The notes under the pieces were generated by a model. It made no database searches and was not told the origin of the DNA. It saw only the letters and a list, made by a program, of their open reading frames with translations. Of a DNA stretch of 64,000 bases, positions 44,564 through 54,940 are shown one piece after another. Position 1 is the first letter of the stretch. Each line of letters opens with the position of its first letter. The position numbers were made by a program, and so were the translations under genes. Source of the DNA: Rhabdophis nuchalis (lineage: Eukaryota > Chordata > Lepidosauria > Squamata > Natricidae). The stretch lies in NCBI GenBank assembly GCA_039707465.1, contig CM077644.1, positions 216,007,962 through 216,071,961 on the forward strand, written 5' to 3'.

Positions 44564-45984
44564 TTTTTTTTATATTGAAAAAGTTTTATTGAGTTTACAT
44601 TTTTTGTGGGGTAGGGTAAGGGTTACATAGAAATTTTGAGAGTGGTCACGTCAAAGTCGTCGGCTCCTCCGGAACCTCAAATTACATTATTAAAAAGAAA
44701 AAAAAGAAACATTTCACATAACACTACAAGCTGGGAGCAAGTACATATTCCTAAATTTTTCAGTTATATACTGTCAGTCAATTGCAAAAATCCAGATTAC
44801 AAATATCATACAATATTACTCAAAAGAAAAACAAGGGCAAAGTTATTTTTTAGATCTAAGTCTCTTGGCAATTGTATCTTCCCCCTTCTCCCCCGGGCCC
44901 CCAGCGGGCGGGGCCATGGCTCCCCCTGCCCCCCCTGGATCTTCTCCCAGGACAGAGGAATGTTTTTTAAGAAAGGCTTCCGCCTCAGCAACTGTTTTAA
45001 TCTTTACTCTACCTCCTTCCCAGAACACCAGCATCCCTTCGGGTATCACCCACTTGAACCAGATCCCATGATCAAACAATGTTTTAGACAAGAAGGAAAA
45101 TTTCCTTCTGGCTTCTCTAACTTTTCTTGGAATCTGCTTCAAGATGGTAATCTCCTTTTGTTGGTAAATCATAGGACTCCCTCTTTGCACCTTCAAGATC
45201 TCCTCTCTGGTTGACCTTCTAACAAATTTTACATGTATCTCTCTGGGTACTTCATTCATCCTAGCATATGCAGAATTTATTCTGTAGACTAGGTCAATGT
45301 CCCCTCTGATCTCATCTTTGGGTTTATGTAAATAGTCTGCAATAATTGTACTCATAAGATCAGGGAGACATTCACCATCCATCTCAGAAACATTCTGGAA
45401 TCTCAAAAAATATGTCATCCTTTCCAAATCAATCCTAGTCACATGCGCATTTATTTCCACAACCTCATTAGAAACATTTTTAATCTCTCCCTTAGCCCCC
45501 TCCAGCCCCCCTTTCAATTCTTCATTCTTCTGTGTATTCTCAAGCACTTGTTTTCGAGTGTCCAATAGTTCCTTTTTAAAGTTGACATTTTCTGCCCTCT
45601 GAGCCTTAATTTCTGATACCAAATTTTGTATAACAGTTTCAAGGGCAGTCATTCTTTGTTCAAGGCTTGCGAGCGTTGTTTCTTGTGCCATGTTTAGCTG
45701 TTAATATCCGTGCCAATAAAATGGCGTTTTTAGGGTGGGGCTGGTAAGGCAGATCAGGAGTCCAAAGTCCTCAAAGTTGTACAGCTGCAAAATTCAGAAG
45801 CCAACAGAGAAACACTTTTCCAACTCCATAGGTATAATAACGAAGGCAATCCAGAAAGGAAAACACAAATCCAAAAAAAAGAAAATTCTTCATCAATAAT
45901 TAGAGGAAGTCCAAATCGCAAAGAGACACTGGTAATTTTCCATAGGTCATAGTCAGTCGGGGACAAAGAGAAGCCATTTTCCGA
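44564..45984 (-). mobile_element. ORF1-only L1 (HAL1-like) with poly(A) and 17-bp TSD
   Basis: A perfect direct repeat CTGTTGGGCCTGTTTTT lies at 44547-44563 and 45985-46001 (its T-run may partly be poly-A). Reading the minus strand: a 293-bp leader from 45984, one intact ORF1 (45691-44843), a 271-bp 3' UTR ending CTCAATAAAACTTTTTCAA, then poly(A), seen as T's up to 44571. No ORF2 sequence lies between ORF1 and the 3' end. The structure is complete for a retrotransposed RNA carrying only ORF1, as in mammalian HAL1 elements or spliced L1 copies. Confidence 0.8.
44843..45691 (-). CDS. L1-type ORF1 protein (RNA-binding chaperone), intact
   Basis: This is an open frame of 282 residues with normal start and stop. 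Residues of about 1-92 are heptad-rich and predicted to form the trimerising coiled coil (LEQRMTALETVIQNLV onward). About 93-190 look like the RRM, with RNP2-like YFLRFQNV and RNP1-like EIHVKFV. About 191-246 match the L1 ORF1 C-terminal domain (IPRKVREARRKFSFL, WFKWVIPEGMLVFWEG, AEAEAFL). A Gly/Pro/Ala-rich tail and the basic end AKRLRSKK follow. ORF1p binds L1 RNA and acts as a nucleic-acid chaperone in the RNP. The short N-terminus before the coil is unusual. Its frame is undamaged although the element lacks ORF2. Confidence 0.85.
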   Translation of the reverse strand: MAQETTLASLEQRMTALETVIQNLVSEIKAQRAENVNFKKELLDTRKQVLENTQKNEELKGGLEGAKGEIKNVSNEVVEINAHVTRIDLERMTYFLRFQNVSEMDGECLPDLMSTIIADYLHKPKDEIRGDIDLVYRINSAYARMNEVPREIHVKFVRRSTREEILKVQRGSPMIYQQKEITILKQIPRKVREARRKFSFLSKTLFDHGIWFKWVIPEGMLVFWEGGRVKIKTVAEAEAFLKKHSSVLGEDPGGAGGAMAPPAGGPGEKGEDTIAKRLRSKK

Positions 45985-46151
45985 CTGTTGGGCCTGTTTT
46001 TCATACAGCTTCTTGAATGTTCAGGAAAGCCTCCAGAACCCCTGTGCAGGGGTCGCTCATGCATGTGTGGTGGTGATGGGTCACTCACACAGGTGCAGGT
46101 GGGTGGGCACACACACACACAAAGTGCACACACACACACGCAATAGTGTGT

Positions 46152-46814
46152 CCATCCCGGCTGGATTACTGTAACACTCTCTACATGGGGCTCCCCTTGA
46201 GGTGCACTTGAAAGCTACAGTTAGTACAGAACGCGGCCGCGCGGGTGATTATGGGTGCCTCAAGGCAAACCCACGTAACACCTCTCCTGCGCGAGCTGCA
46301 CTGGCTGCCTGTGGCCTTTCGAGTGCGCTTCAAGGTGCTGACGACCATCTTTAAATCGCTCCATGGCTCGGGGCCTAGCTATATACGAGACCGCCTCCTG
46401 CCCCATACATCCCTTCGTCCGATCCGCTCCCACAGAGAGGGTCTTCTCCGGGTGCTGTCAGCGGGGCAATGCCGGTTGGCGACACCCAGGGGAAGGGCCT
46501 TCTCTGTGGCGGGCCCGGCCCTCTGGAACGACCTATCCCCCGACCTTCGCACTATCTCAGATCTCCACCTCTTCCGCCAACGTCTTAAGACGTTTCTATT
46601 CCAACAAGCCGGCCTAGGATAGCCCCTACTTCTGACTTTTTAAAAAGAAATTAATTTGGTATGGTTTTAATATGGGTTTTTAGCACGGGTCTAGTAATTT
46701 AATATATTGTAATTGATATTGTATTTTGTCGTTTTAACAATGCCTGTGCGCCGCCCTGGGTCCTAACAAGCAGAAGGGAGGGGTATAAATTTAATAAAAT
46801 AAAATAAAAAAATA
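46152..46814 (+). mobile_element. L2-clade LINE 3' end nested in hAT
   Basis: It starts inside SRLDYCN (CATCCCGGCTGGATTACTG). The frame 46245-46622 continues RETHWLPV-like text through LHGSGPSYIRDRLLPHTS to LFQQAGLG and a stop. The 3' UTR ends with GTGCGCCGCCCTGGGTCC and an AATAAAAT-type tail. AGTGTGT at 46145-46151 and 46815-46821 may be the target duplication. Confidence 0.87.
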
Positions 46815-47125
46815 AGTGTGTGCACGCACAGTTTTGGCACACCTTTACAAAAAGTTTGGCCATCCCTGTTCTAGAGGCTGTGTCTATAGCGTTTCAGACA
46901 AATGACTGGCCAGCCTCTTCTTAAAAGCCTCCAGTGATGAAGCATCCACAACTTCTGGATTAATGGTTAATTGTTCTCCCTGTTAGGAAATTTCTCCTTA
47001 GTTATAGGTTGCTTCTCTCCTTGATTAGTTTCCATCCATTGTTTCTTGTCTTGCCTTTTGTTGCTTTGGAAAATAAGTTGACCTTCTTCTTCTTTGTGGT
47101 AGCCTCTCAAATATTGGAATTAATT

Positions 47126-47423
47126 AATTCCAATATTTCAATTAATCCTGTGCATAAATCTGCTTTATCTTTTTTTCCCTGAGAAAGAAGCTTCTATTTT
47201 ATTATGAAAATGATGAGACTGTCTTTCTTATTTCTCTTGGTATATTATCTAATTGTTGGAAATAGAGGATGGTACTAAAATACAGTTGCTTTCTGTACAG
47301 CCTTCCCAAACTGAAAAATGAGTTTCCTCATGGTTTGCTTTTTCTTTTCCTGGGATTCCACAGAGGTGTGCAAAGAGATGATTGTATATGATATGCATTA
47401 TAAGGGTATAATTCTAAATTTTG
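47126..47423. other. Short unique stretch
   Basis: It is AT-rich sequence between the CR1 5' break and the L2 tail. It contains the small inverted repeat AATTAATTCCAATATT near 47120-47135. Nothing else is recognised. Confidence 0.4.
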
Positions 47424-47667
47424 ATATTTAATAATAATAATAATAATAATAATAAATTTATTTGTTACCCGCTCTCTCTCCCCAGGGGACTCGAGGCGGG
47501 GCACAGGAAAATTAAAAAACAGTAAACACAGCAAAATACATAATTTAAAATCACAATTAAACAACAAATCCTGCGCTAAAACATCTATAAAAAACTAAAA
47601 AACTGCCCTAAAACCCCTAAACACTAAAAATAATTAAAATTACCCTAAAAACCCCAGGACAAGGAGG

Positions 47668-50600
47668 CTATCCCAAGCCGGCCAGACGGAAAAAGTAGGT
47701 TTTCAATTTAAGACGGAAGGAGCGGAGGTCCGTGGTCGTCCTAATATCGGGGGGAAGGTCGTTCCAGAGGGCCGGGCCCGCCACAGAGAGAGCCCTTCCC
47801 CTGGGTGTCGCCCGCTGACATAGTCTAGTGGACGGCACCCGGAGAAGCCCCTCTCTGTGGGAGCGAATCGGCCGTGAGGATGTATGAGGCAGGATCCGAT
47901 CCTGCAGATAGCTAGGTCCCGAGCCATGGAGCGCTTTAAAGATGATAATTAACACCTTGAAGCGCACCCGGAAGACGACAGGTAGCCAGTGCAGCTCGCG
48001 TAAGAGCGGTGTTACATGGGTAGACCTAGCGGTCCCCATAATTGCTCGCGCGGCTGCATTCTGGACTAGCTGAAGCCTCCGGGTGCACCTCAAGGGCAGC
48101 CCCATGTAGAGAGAGTTACAATAGTCCAGTCGGGATGTCACGAGGGCATGAGTGACTGTGCAAAGGGCGTCCCGATCCAATAGGGGGCGCAATTGGCGAA
48201 CCAGGCGAACCTGGTAAAACGCCCTCCTGGCCACGGCTGTCACTTGATCTTCCATGGACAGCCGGGCATCCAGGAGGACACCCAAATTGCGCGCCCCATC
48301 CACAGGGGCAAGATGTTCGCCCCCTATGGCCAGCGATGGAGTGAGCTGGTTGAATCGGGCTGCCGGAAACCACAGCCACTCGGTCTTGGTCGGGTTGAGC
48401 CTGAGTCCGTTACTTCCCATCCAGATCCGTACAGCTTCCAGGCACTGGCACATCACCGCTACGGCATCGTTGGGGTGGTTTGGGGTAGAAATGTACCGCT
48501 GTGTATCATCAGCGTACAGTTGGTACTCTACCCCAAAACCACGGATGATCTCACCCAGCGGCTTCATGTATGTGTTGAACAGGAGGGGCGAGAGGACCGA
48601 CCCCTGAGGCACCCCACATGCGAGGGGTCTCGCGGTCGATCTCTGCCCCCCTGCCAACACAAATTGCGATCGGCCAGAGAGGTAGGAGGAGAACCACCGT
48701 AGAACGGTGCCTCCCACCCCCAACCCCCCCAGCCGATGCAATAGGATACCATGGTCGATGGTATCGAAAGCCGCCGAGAGGTCTAATAGGACCAGGATGG
48801 AGGAACAACCCCCATCTCTGGCCCTCCAGAGATCATCGACCAACGCGACCAATGCCGTCTCGGTGCTATGCCCGGGCCGAAAGCCGGACTGGCGCGGATC
48901 TAGATAATCAACTTCCTCCAGGTGACGGGGAAACTGTTGTGCCACCACACTCTCAACAACCTTCGCCAGAAAGGGAAGGTTGGAGACTGGACGGTAGTTG
49001 TTCAAAAGAGCTGGATCCAAAGAGGGCTTCTTAAGGAGGGGCCTCACCATCGCTTCTTTTAGGGAAGCAGGCAAGGCACCCTCACTCAAGGATGTGTTGA
49101 CAACCTCTTGGAGCCAGCCTCGTGTCACCTCCCAGGATGCCAGTACAAGCCAGGAGGGACACGGGTCCAATAAACATGTGGTAGCTCGCAGTCGCCCACG
49201 TAGCCTGTCCATATCCTCGGAAGTAACGGAGTCAAACTCCTCCCAAACAAGATCTCTCTCGTGGCATCCCACTGGGCCATGAATGGGGGCTAGCTCGTTC
49301 TGTATCTGAGCGATTTTCTCCTGCAGAAAAGTCACAAATTCCTCTGCTCTACCCTGTAACGGGGCTTCCCGCACCCTCTGTTGAAGGAGGGAGCGGGTCA
49401 CCCTAAACAGGGCAGCAGGGCGGTTTTCTGCGGATGCTATGAGAGTGGCACAATGGTGACGTTTGGCCACTCTCAGCGCCACAATGTAAGTCCGTAAATG
49501 GGCTCTTACCTGTGTCCGGTCAGATTCAGTTCGAGTATACCTCCATCTTCTCTCTAGGCATCTCTTGCGGCGTTTCATCACCCTCAACTCCTCGGAAAAC
49601 CAAGGAGCCAGGGTGTTTCGCCGCCGCAAGAGAGGCCGCAAGGGCGCGACCCGATCCAAGGCTCCCGTGGTCGCAATATTCCATGCGGCCACGAGGTCCT
49701 CCATCGGGGCGCGGGCCAGGGGTACAGGAAGTGGCCCAAGCGCCGTCTGGAACCCATCCGGGTCCATCAGGCGCCTGGGGTGGAACCAGATTGGTGACTC
49801 AGGTTCCGCCTCCCCGCGGAGGGGAGCAGCGGTCGGAAAGTCGAGCCGGAGAAGTGAGTGGTCTGTCCATGACAAGGGTGTGATGACTATATCCCCTATA
49901 CCCAGATCACTCTTCCATTGGCCTGAGACAAAGATGAGATCCGGTGTATGTCCACCCTCGTGAGTGGGGCCTTGAATTAGTTGGGTCAGGTCCATGGCCG
50001 TCATGGAAGCCATGAACTCCCGAGCTGCCTCGGATGATTCGCCCACCGATGGCAGATTAAAGTCCCCCATGACTAAAAGTCTGGGGGTCTCAACTGCCAC
50101 CGTAGCGATCACCTCGAGGAGCTCGGGCAGGGCTGCTGCTACATAGCGGGGAGCCAGGTATACAACCAGCAAGCCCAACTGCCTCCCTAGGCCCCACTTC
50201 ACACAGAGGGACTCACAACCGGTAGTCTGTGGCACAACGGTCTCTCTCGGCTCAAGACCTTCCTTTACAATGACCGCTACCCCACCGCCTCTACCTAGGG
50301 CCCGGGGCTGATGAAACGCGCGGTAACCTGGTGGGCACATTTCAACGAGGGGGAGTCCACCCTCGTGGCCCAACCAGGTCTCCGCAATTCCCACCAGGTC
50401 CGGCTCCCCCTCTGACACGAGGTCATGAACGAGGGGGGCTTTGTTGACAACGGACCTGGCGTTGCAGAACATCAGCCGCAGGCCCCGGCTCTGTACTCCC
50501 TGGCCACCTAGCCTGCGGGGGTTGAGGCACTTGACCGTTTGTAGCCAACGGCTTCGTGCCCCCAACCGGGAGGATAACACTTGTCTCCCCTCGGACCTGC

Positions 50601-50919
50601 CTCTCCCCACGACCCTCTGGATGGGAATGCCCTCTGTCGGAACGACTAGAATCTCCCCCCTCCTAACGGAACCATCCGCTTCCCTCCGTCGCCCGCTGGC
50701 CTGGCTCTCTCTTCCCTCCCCCGCCTCTACCTGTCTACCCTCCCTGGTACCCCCTAAAATAATCACTAATTTGTTAATTAAAAAACCCCGAAGACCGCGC
50801 TTCGCCCACCTCTCCGGATTTATAAATCCCTCATCAAGGCGGGCCCTCGTTAAAATGGAGGGCCAGACCTGTGAGAGCGGGGACTCTCGCAGCAGCAGTA
50901 AATCAGTCCTGGAGTACAT
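47668..50919 (-). CDS. L2-clade LINE ORF2: endonuclease plus reverse transcriptase, intact
   Basis: This is 1083 residues with no stop or frameshift. Residues 1-145 are a variable Arg/Gly-rich N-terminus. The AP-like endonuclease spans about 146-356: CNARS (Asn153), AETWLGHEGG (Glu180), VVYLAPRY (252-259), MGDFNLP (Asp286, Asn288), LIFVSG (328-333), PLSWTDH (Asp353, His354). RT follows: NYRPVSNLPF (641-650), QSGFRPGHSTE (677-687), LDLSAAFDTIDH (712-723), GVPQGSVLSPLLFN (769-782), YADD (802-805). The C-terminal region has SRLDYCNSLYMGLPLR, LQLVQNAAAR, ELHWLPV, LWNDLPPDIR. Endonuclease nicks the target and RT copies L2 RNA there. Arg808 in YADDTQRY is Leu in the sister copies. The length suits an autonomous L2 ORF2. 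The exact start Met is uncertain. Confidence 0.93.
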   Translation of the reverse strand: MYSRTDLLLLRESPLSQVWPSILTRARLDEGFINPERWAKRGLRGFLINKLVIILGGTREGRQVEAGEGRESQASGRRREADGSVRRGEILVVPTEGIPIQRVVGRGRSEGRQVLSSRLGARSRWLQTVKCLNPRRLGGQGVQSRGLRLMFCNARSVVNKAPLVHDLVSEGEPDLVGIAETWLGHEGGLPLVEMCPPGYRAFHQPRALGRGGGVAVIVKEGLEPRETVVPQTTGCESLCVKWGLGRQLGLLVVYLAPRYVAAALPELLEVIATVAVETPRLLVMGDFNLPSVGESSEAAREFMASMTAMDLTQLIQGPTHEGGHTPDLIFVSGQWKSDLGIGDIVITPLSWTDHSLLRLDFPTAAPLRGEAEPESPIWFHPRRLMDPDGFQTALGPLPVPLARAPMEDLVAAWNIATTGALDRVAPLRPLLRRRNTLAPWFSEELRVMKRRKRCLERRWRYTRTESDRTQVRAHLRTYIVALRVAKRHHCATLIASAENRPAALFRVTRSLLQQRVREAPLQGRAEEFVTFLQEKIAQIQNELAPIHGPVGCHERDLVWEEFDSVTSEDMDRLRGRLRATTCLLDPCPSWLVLASWEVTRGWLQEVVNTSLSEGALPASLKEAMVRPLLKKPSLDPALLNNYRPVSNLPFLAKVVESVVAQQFPRHLEEVDYLDPRQSGFRPGHSTETALVALVDDLWRARDGGCSSILVLLDLSAAFDTIDHGILLHRLGGLGVGGTVLRWFSSYLSGRSQFVLAGGQRSTARPLACGVPQGSVLSPLLFNTYMKPLGEIIRGFGVEYQLYADDTQRYISTPNHPNDAVAVMCQCLEAVRIWMGSNGLRLNPTKTEWLWFPAARFNQLTPSLAIGGEHLAPVDGARNLGVLLDARLSMEDQVTAVARRAFYQVRLVRQLRPLLDRDALCTVTHALVTSRLDYCNSLYMGLPLRCTRRLQLVQNAAARAIMGTARSTHVTPLLRELHWLPVVFRVRFKVLIIIFKALHGSGPSYLQDRILPHTSSRPIRSHREGLLRVPSTRLCQRATPRGRALSVAGPALWNDLPPDIRTTTDLRSFRLKLKTYFFRLAGLG

Positions 50920-52080
50920 TGCGATATAATAAATAATTAAATAGTTAAAATAATTATAAATATATATACAATGTAAGAGTAAATTTCATAAGAGGGTCAT
51001 GGGTAAAATTGTAAAAAAGTATCAATGGCCTTAATTTAAAACACACAATTTCATGAGTAGATGATAAAATTCATGAGTAGATGATAAATAGATGGAATAA
51101 AGTGCATAAAATAGATGGAATAAAGTGCATCAAGAGGAATAGTTAGGGATGGCAGTTCAGGTGTTTCTGTCCATAGGTCTTTCTTTCTGAGGGATTACAA
51201 AGATATCTAAGGGACGTTGATGGATAAGGTCTCACAAACCATGGTGGGGAGGGTTTCAAAGATCTTAGTTCTTAGTTCTTATAGGTTGCATATGTGACTG
51301 GATCTTAACGTCTTGAGTCCACTGAAAATCTTCTGTCAGCGTCCTCTGGCCATCACTGGCCTGCCCGGCGACAGACCGCTTGGTCAGTGGCCCCGCCATC
51401 AAATCACCGGGGACACTAGCCTCTGGGCTGGGGCTGGGCCGGAGCTCTCACCTCCGTAGCTGAGCCGGAGCTCTCACCTCCGCCTCTGCCTCCGCCTCCG
51501 CTGCCGCCTGCAAGCCAGGATTCACGCCAGCATTTGCAACAGTAGGCCAACCCATGGCATCGGCCGGCGCGGCGTCCGGCAATCCCCTCGGCTCTCTCAC
51601 CGCCGCCATTCCACTCACGCCCTCTCCCGGCGTTCACCTCCTCTCTTTCTCGGCGCTCTCACCACCAGTTACGCGGCGCTCTCACTGCCACTCGTTCTTC
51701 TCCGTTCTTCTCCAGCCTCAGCCGTCCTCGCTGCCGGCCTCCTGGCGGCCTCCTGGCGCTCCCACCGCCGGCCTCCACTCCAAGGGTAGTCCCATTCTTA
51801 CCCTCGCCGGGGGATATACGGCGGAGTCAGCGTTCCGCGCCCTCAAACAGACGCCGAAACTCCGACCTCCGCTCGGGCGCTCCGGGGTTTCCACCGCCCG
51901 CAACGCCGTCCGTGCACCCCCGCATCCACAAACCTCACCCAGGGGTACCTGGGTGGATTCCTCTTCAATCCCATGCCCTCCTGACTAAAACGGGAGGGCT
52001 GGGGCACATAAAAGGCCAGTAAACCTCCATGACCCAGCACGGAGCTCCAGGGCTAGCCCGCCATAGTTCGCGCAAGCGTA
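50920..52080 (-). promoter_or_regulatory. Putative L2 5' leader and internal promoter region
   Basis: Upstream of the L2 ORF2 start there is an AT-rich block with two adjacent tandem duplications (51045-51090 unit ATGAGTAGATGATAAA; 51090-51130 unit ATAGATGGAATAAAGTGCAT). Beyond it lies a CpG-rich block at about 51340-51990 with a duplicated GGTGAGAGCTCCGG unit (minus strand, 51437-51490). A GC-rich 5' UTR with internal promoter is expected of an autonomous LINE, but no other full-length copy is available here to define it. Small frames (51416-51637 and 51718-51903, minus) are low-complexity. Confidence 0.5.
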
Positions 52081-52084
52081 AGCA

Positions 52085-52260
52085 ATAACCTTTAACGGTT
52101 TTAACCTTTGTATTTCTAAATTTTAGCACAGATCTAATAATTAAATTGCCTTTTATATTTTGTATGTGTTGTGGATTTTTATCTTTCTGTGCACCGCCCT
52201 GAGTCCCCCCAGGGAAAATAGGGTGGTATATAAATTGAATAAATAAATAAATAAATAAAT
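52085..52260 (+). mobile_element. L2-like LINE 3' UTR end, plus strand
   Basis: AAATTTTAGCACAGATCTAA, TGTGCACCGCCCTGAGTCCC and TATATAAATTGAATAAATAA with an (AAAT)n tail (52238-52260) are the last 170 bases of an L2 3' UTR. It is in opposite orientation to, and directly beside, the 5' end of the full-length L2. Confidence 0.82.
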
Positions 52261-52827
52261 GCACATATACAGACACTCCTTGGCTATGCTGCACAAGTGC
52301 AAGGATCACATTTCACCTATGATAATTTAACATTACCGTAATTTTCCTTTTCCTTGAAAGAATTTTGGAAAGTCAATTCTTCTTCATCAAATAGAGGAAT
52401 GTTTGAAAAATGAACAGGATTAGTCTTGAAGATACTGATAAAACATTGAATGTTTCACCTCCTTTCAAGGTGACAGCAGCTGAGTCTTTTTTACAATTTT
52501 TCCTTTTTAGAGACAGGTCAGGAGCAGTGATGTCATGGACCCCCTCCCCACTGCCCCCCCCCAGACCCTCCCCACCAGCTAAATGGTCTGGACCTTCCAG
52601 GAAATGGTTTTGTAGGGAAGGAAGGAATTTTCTGGTATTAAACCTAAATGAAACTAATTGTATCATCACTTTTAAGGAATTTATTAGTGCATTTTAATGG
52701 AATGATTTATAGAGGCTCTGAAGAGCTAAAGAAAAGATGTTCAAAGCTTCCAAATGAAAATATGCACCTGCATTCTTCTGTGTTAATATATATTTTGGAG
52801 AACAACGATCCCAGTCAGCTGGACGGT

Positions 52828-52829
<2 letters not shown>
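52261..52829. other. Unique stretch
   Basis: It contains a C-rich run (CACTGCCCCCCCCCAGACCC) near 52550. No gene or repeat boundary is recognised. Confidence 0.4.
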
Positions 52830-52916
<87 letters not shown>

Positions 52917-52942
52917 CTCTCTCGCTCTCTCGCTCTCTCTCG

Positions 52943-52983
<41 letters not shown>
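52830..52983. repeat. Compound microsatellite (CT)n(CA)n, left copy
   Basis: A CT run of about 95 bases with a few CG interruptions (52910-52942) is followed by a CA run to 52983. Frames through it on both strands (Ser-Leu or Arg-Glu repeats) are artefacts. Confidence 0.95.
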
Positions 52984-52984
<1 letters not shown>

Positions 52985-53275
52985 AGAGGTGGCATTCAGC
53001 AGATTCTGACCCATTCTGGAGAACTGGTAGCGGAAATTTTGAGTAGTTTGGAGAACAAGTAAATATCACATCTGACTGGCCCCGCCCCCATCTATTCTCT
53101 GCCTCCTGAGTCCCAGCTGATCAGGAGGAAATGGGGATTTTGCAGTAACCTTCCCCTGGAGTGGGGAAGAAATGGAGATTATATAGTATCCTTCGCCTGC
53201 CATGCCCAAGAAGCCATGTCACGTCCACCAAGCTACACCCACAGAATGGGTAGAAATTTTTTGCATCCCACCACT
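52984..53275. mobile_element. hAT-like element between two microsatellites
   Basis: It starts CAGAGGTGGCATTCAGCAG and ends TTGCATCCCACCACT, the same family as 26862-27234, with the TTTTGCAGTAACCTTCCCC block. The last base of the terminus is lost into the CT tract. The target duplication cannot be judged in simple sequence. Confidence 0.75.
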
Positions 53276-54511
<1,236 letters not shown>

Positions 54512-54516
54512 GTATG

Positions 54517-54940
54517 TGTCAGGCTTGCAGCCGGTTCCTTTTAGGATCTTTGGCCTGCCACACTAATATTCTTTTCTACTATGCTGTTTCATTAGTGGGA
54601 AATTGGGAGGGGGAATAGTAAGGAGTAGAATGTGTTGTTGTCAAAATAAAAACAAATCCTTTCTAGAAACCAAGATCATCTTTTGTTCTCTACATCTCTG
54701 AGCCTGACTGGAACTGGATGGGTGGAACAGCTGGCTTGGCAGTGGAAGATTAGACCATGTGATGGACTTGTGGGTGGTGGGGGCAAGATCATGAACTTTC
54801 AACTGGGTGGGGAAACCCAGGAAGCTCAGATTCGGGTTTCCACAGATGTGCCAACATGTCTCTCTTAATAAATTGGAACTTTGAGAAATACTTTGCCTTG
54901 GACTCTGATTTAATTTTGGATGATATTTGGAACACTGACA
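54517..54940 (+). mobile_element. Solo LTR, family B, perfect 5-bp TSD
   Basis: It starts TGTCAGGCTTGCAGCC and ends GGAACACTGACA (TG...CA with short inverted tips). A perfect duplication GTATG lies at 54512-54516 and 54941-54945. TTAATAAATTGG near 54865 is a likely polyadenylation signal. A second copy in reverse orientation is at 61623-61966. There is no internal coding region, and the 61-residue frame at 54683-54868 is incidental. Confidence 0.85.

Larger units (their letters stand above)
44188..46868. mobile_element. hAT element (ATGATGGCGAACC family) with nested insertions
   Basis: The left end CCATGATGGCGAACC and right end TTTGGCCATCCCTG belong to the family of 4512-5065. The flanks TTCTAGGC (44180-44187) and TTCTAGAG (46869-46876) match at six of eight bases. 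Without the nested L1 (44564-46001, including one TSD copy) and L2 (46152-46814) it would be about 0.6 kb, close to the 554 bp of the other copy. Confidence 0.78.
44140..47125 (-). mobile_element. CR1 LINE 3' end, minus strand, split by a hAT
   Basis: The 3' tip lies at 44140-44187 (AGAATAAGAGTTAGAAGGGA, CCTTGGAGATCTTCTAGG) and the rest at 46869-47125 (TTTCAGACAAATGACTGGCC, TAAAAGCCTCCAGTGATGAA, TTTCTCCTTAGTTATAGG). Joining the two sides gives the usual CR1 minus-strand order, also seen at 19558-20030. The intervening 2.7 kb is a hAT carrying two further insertions. Confidence 0.8.
47424..52080 (-). mobile_element. Near full-length L2-clade LINE, minus strand
   Basis: The 3' end lies at a (TTA)n tail (47430-47460 on the plus strand as AAT repeats). 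The 3' UTR occupies 47461-47667 and the intact ORF2 47668-50919. A 5' leader of roughly 1.1 kb follows, made of an AT-rich part (50920-51310) and a GC-rich, CpG-rich part (51340-51990). The exact 5' boundary is not proven: it must lie before the plus-strand L2 tail at 52085. It is the only L2 here with endonuclease and RT both intact. Confidence 0.88.

Noticed and set aside
44636..45214. 192-residue plus-strand frame
   Set aside because: It is antisense to the intact L1 ORF1 and its 3' UTR and has no recognisable domain.
48193..50929. Several plus-strand frames of 60-169 residues
   Set aside because: All are antisense shadows of the L2 ORF2 at 47668-50919.
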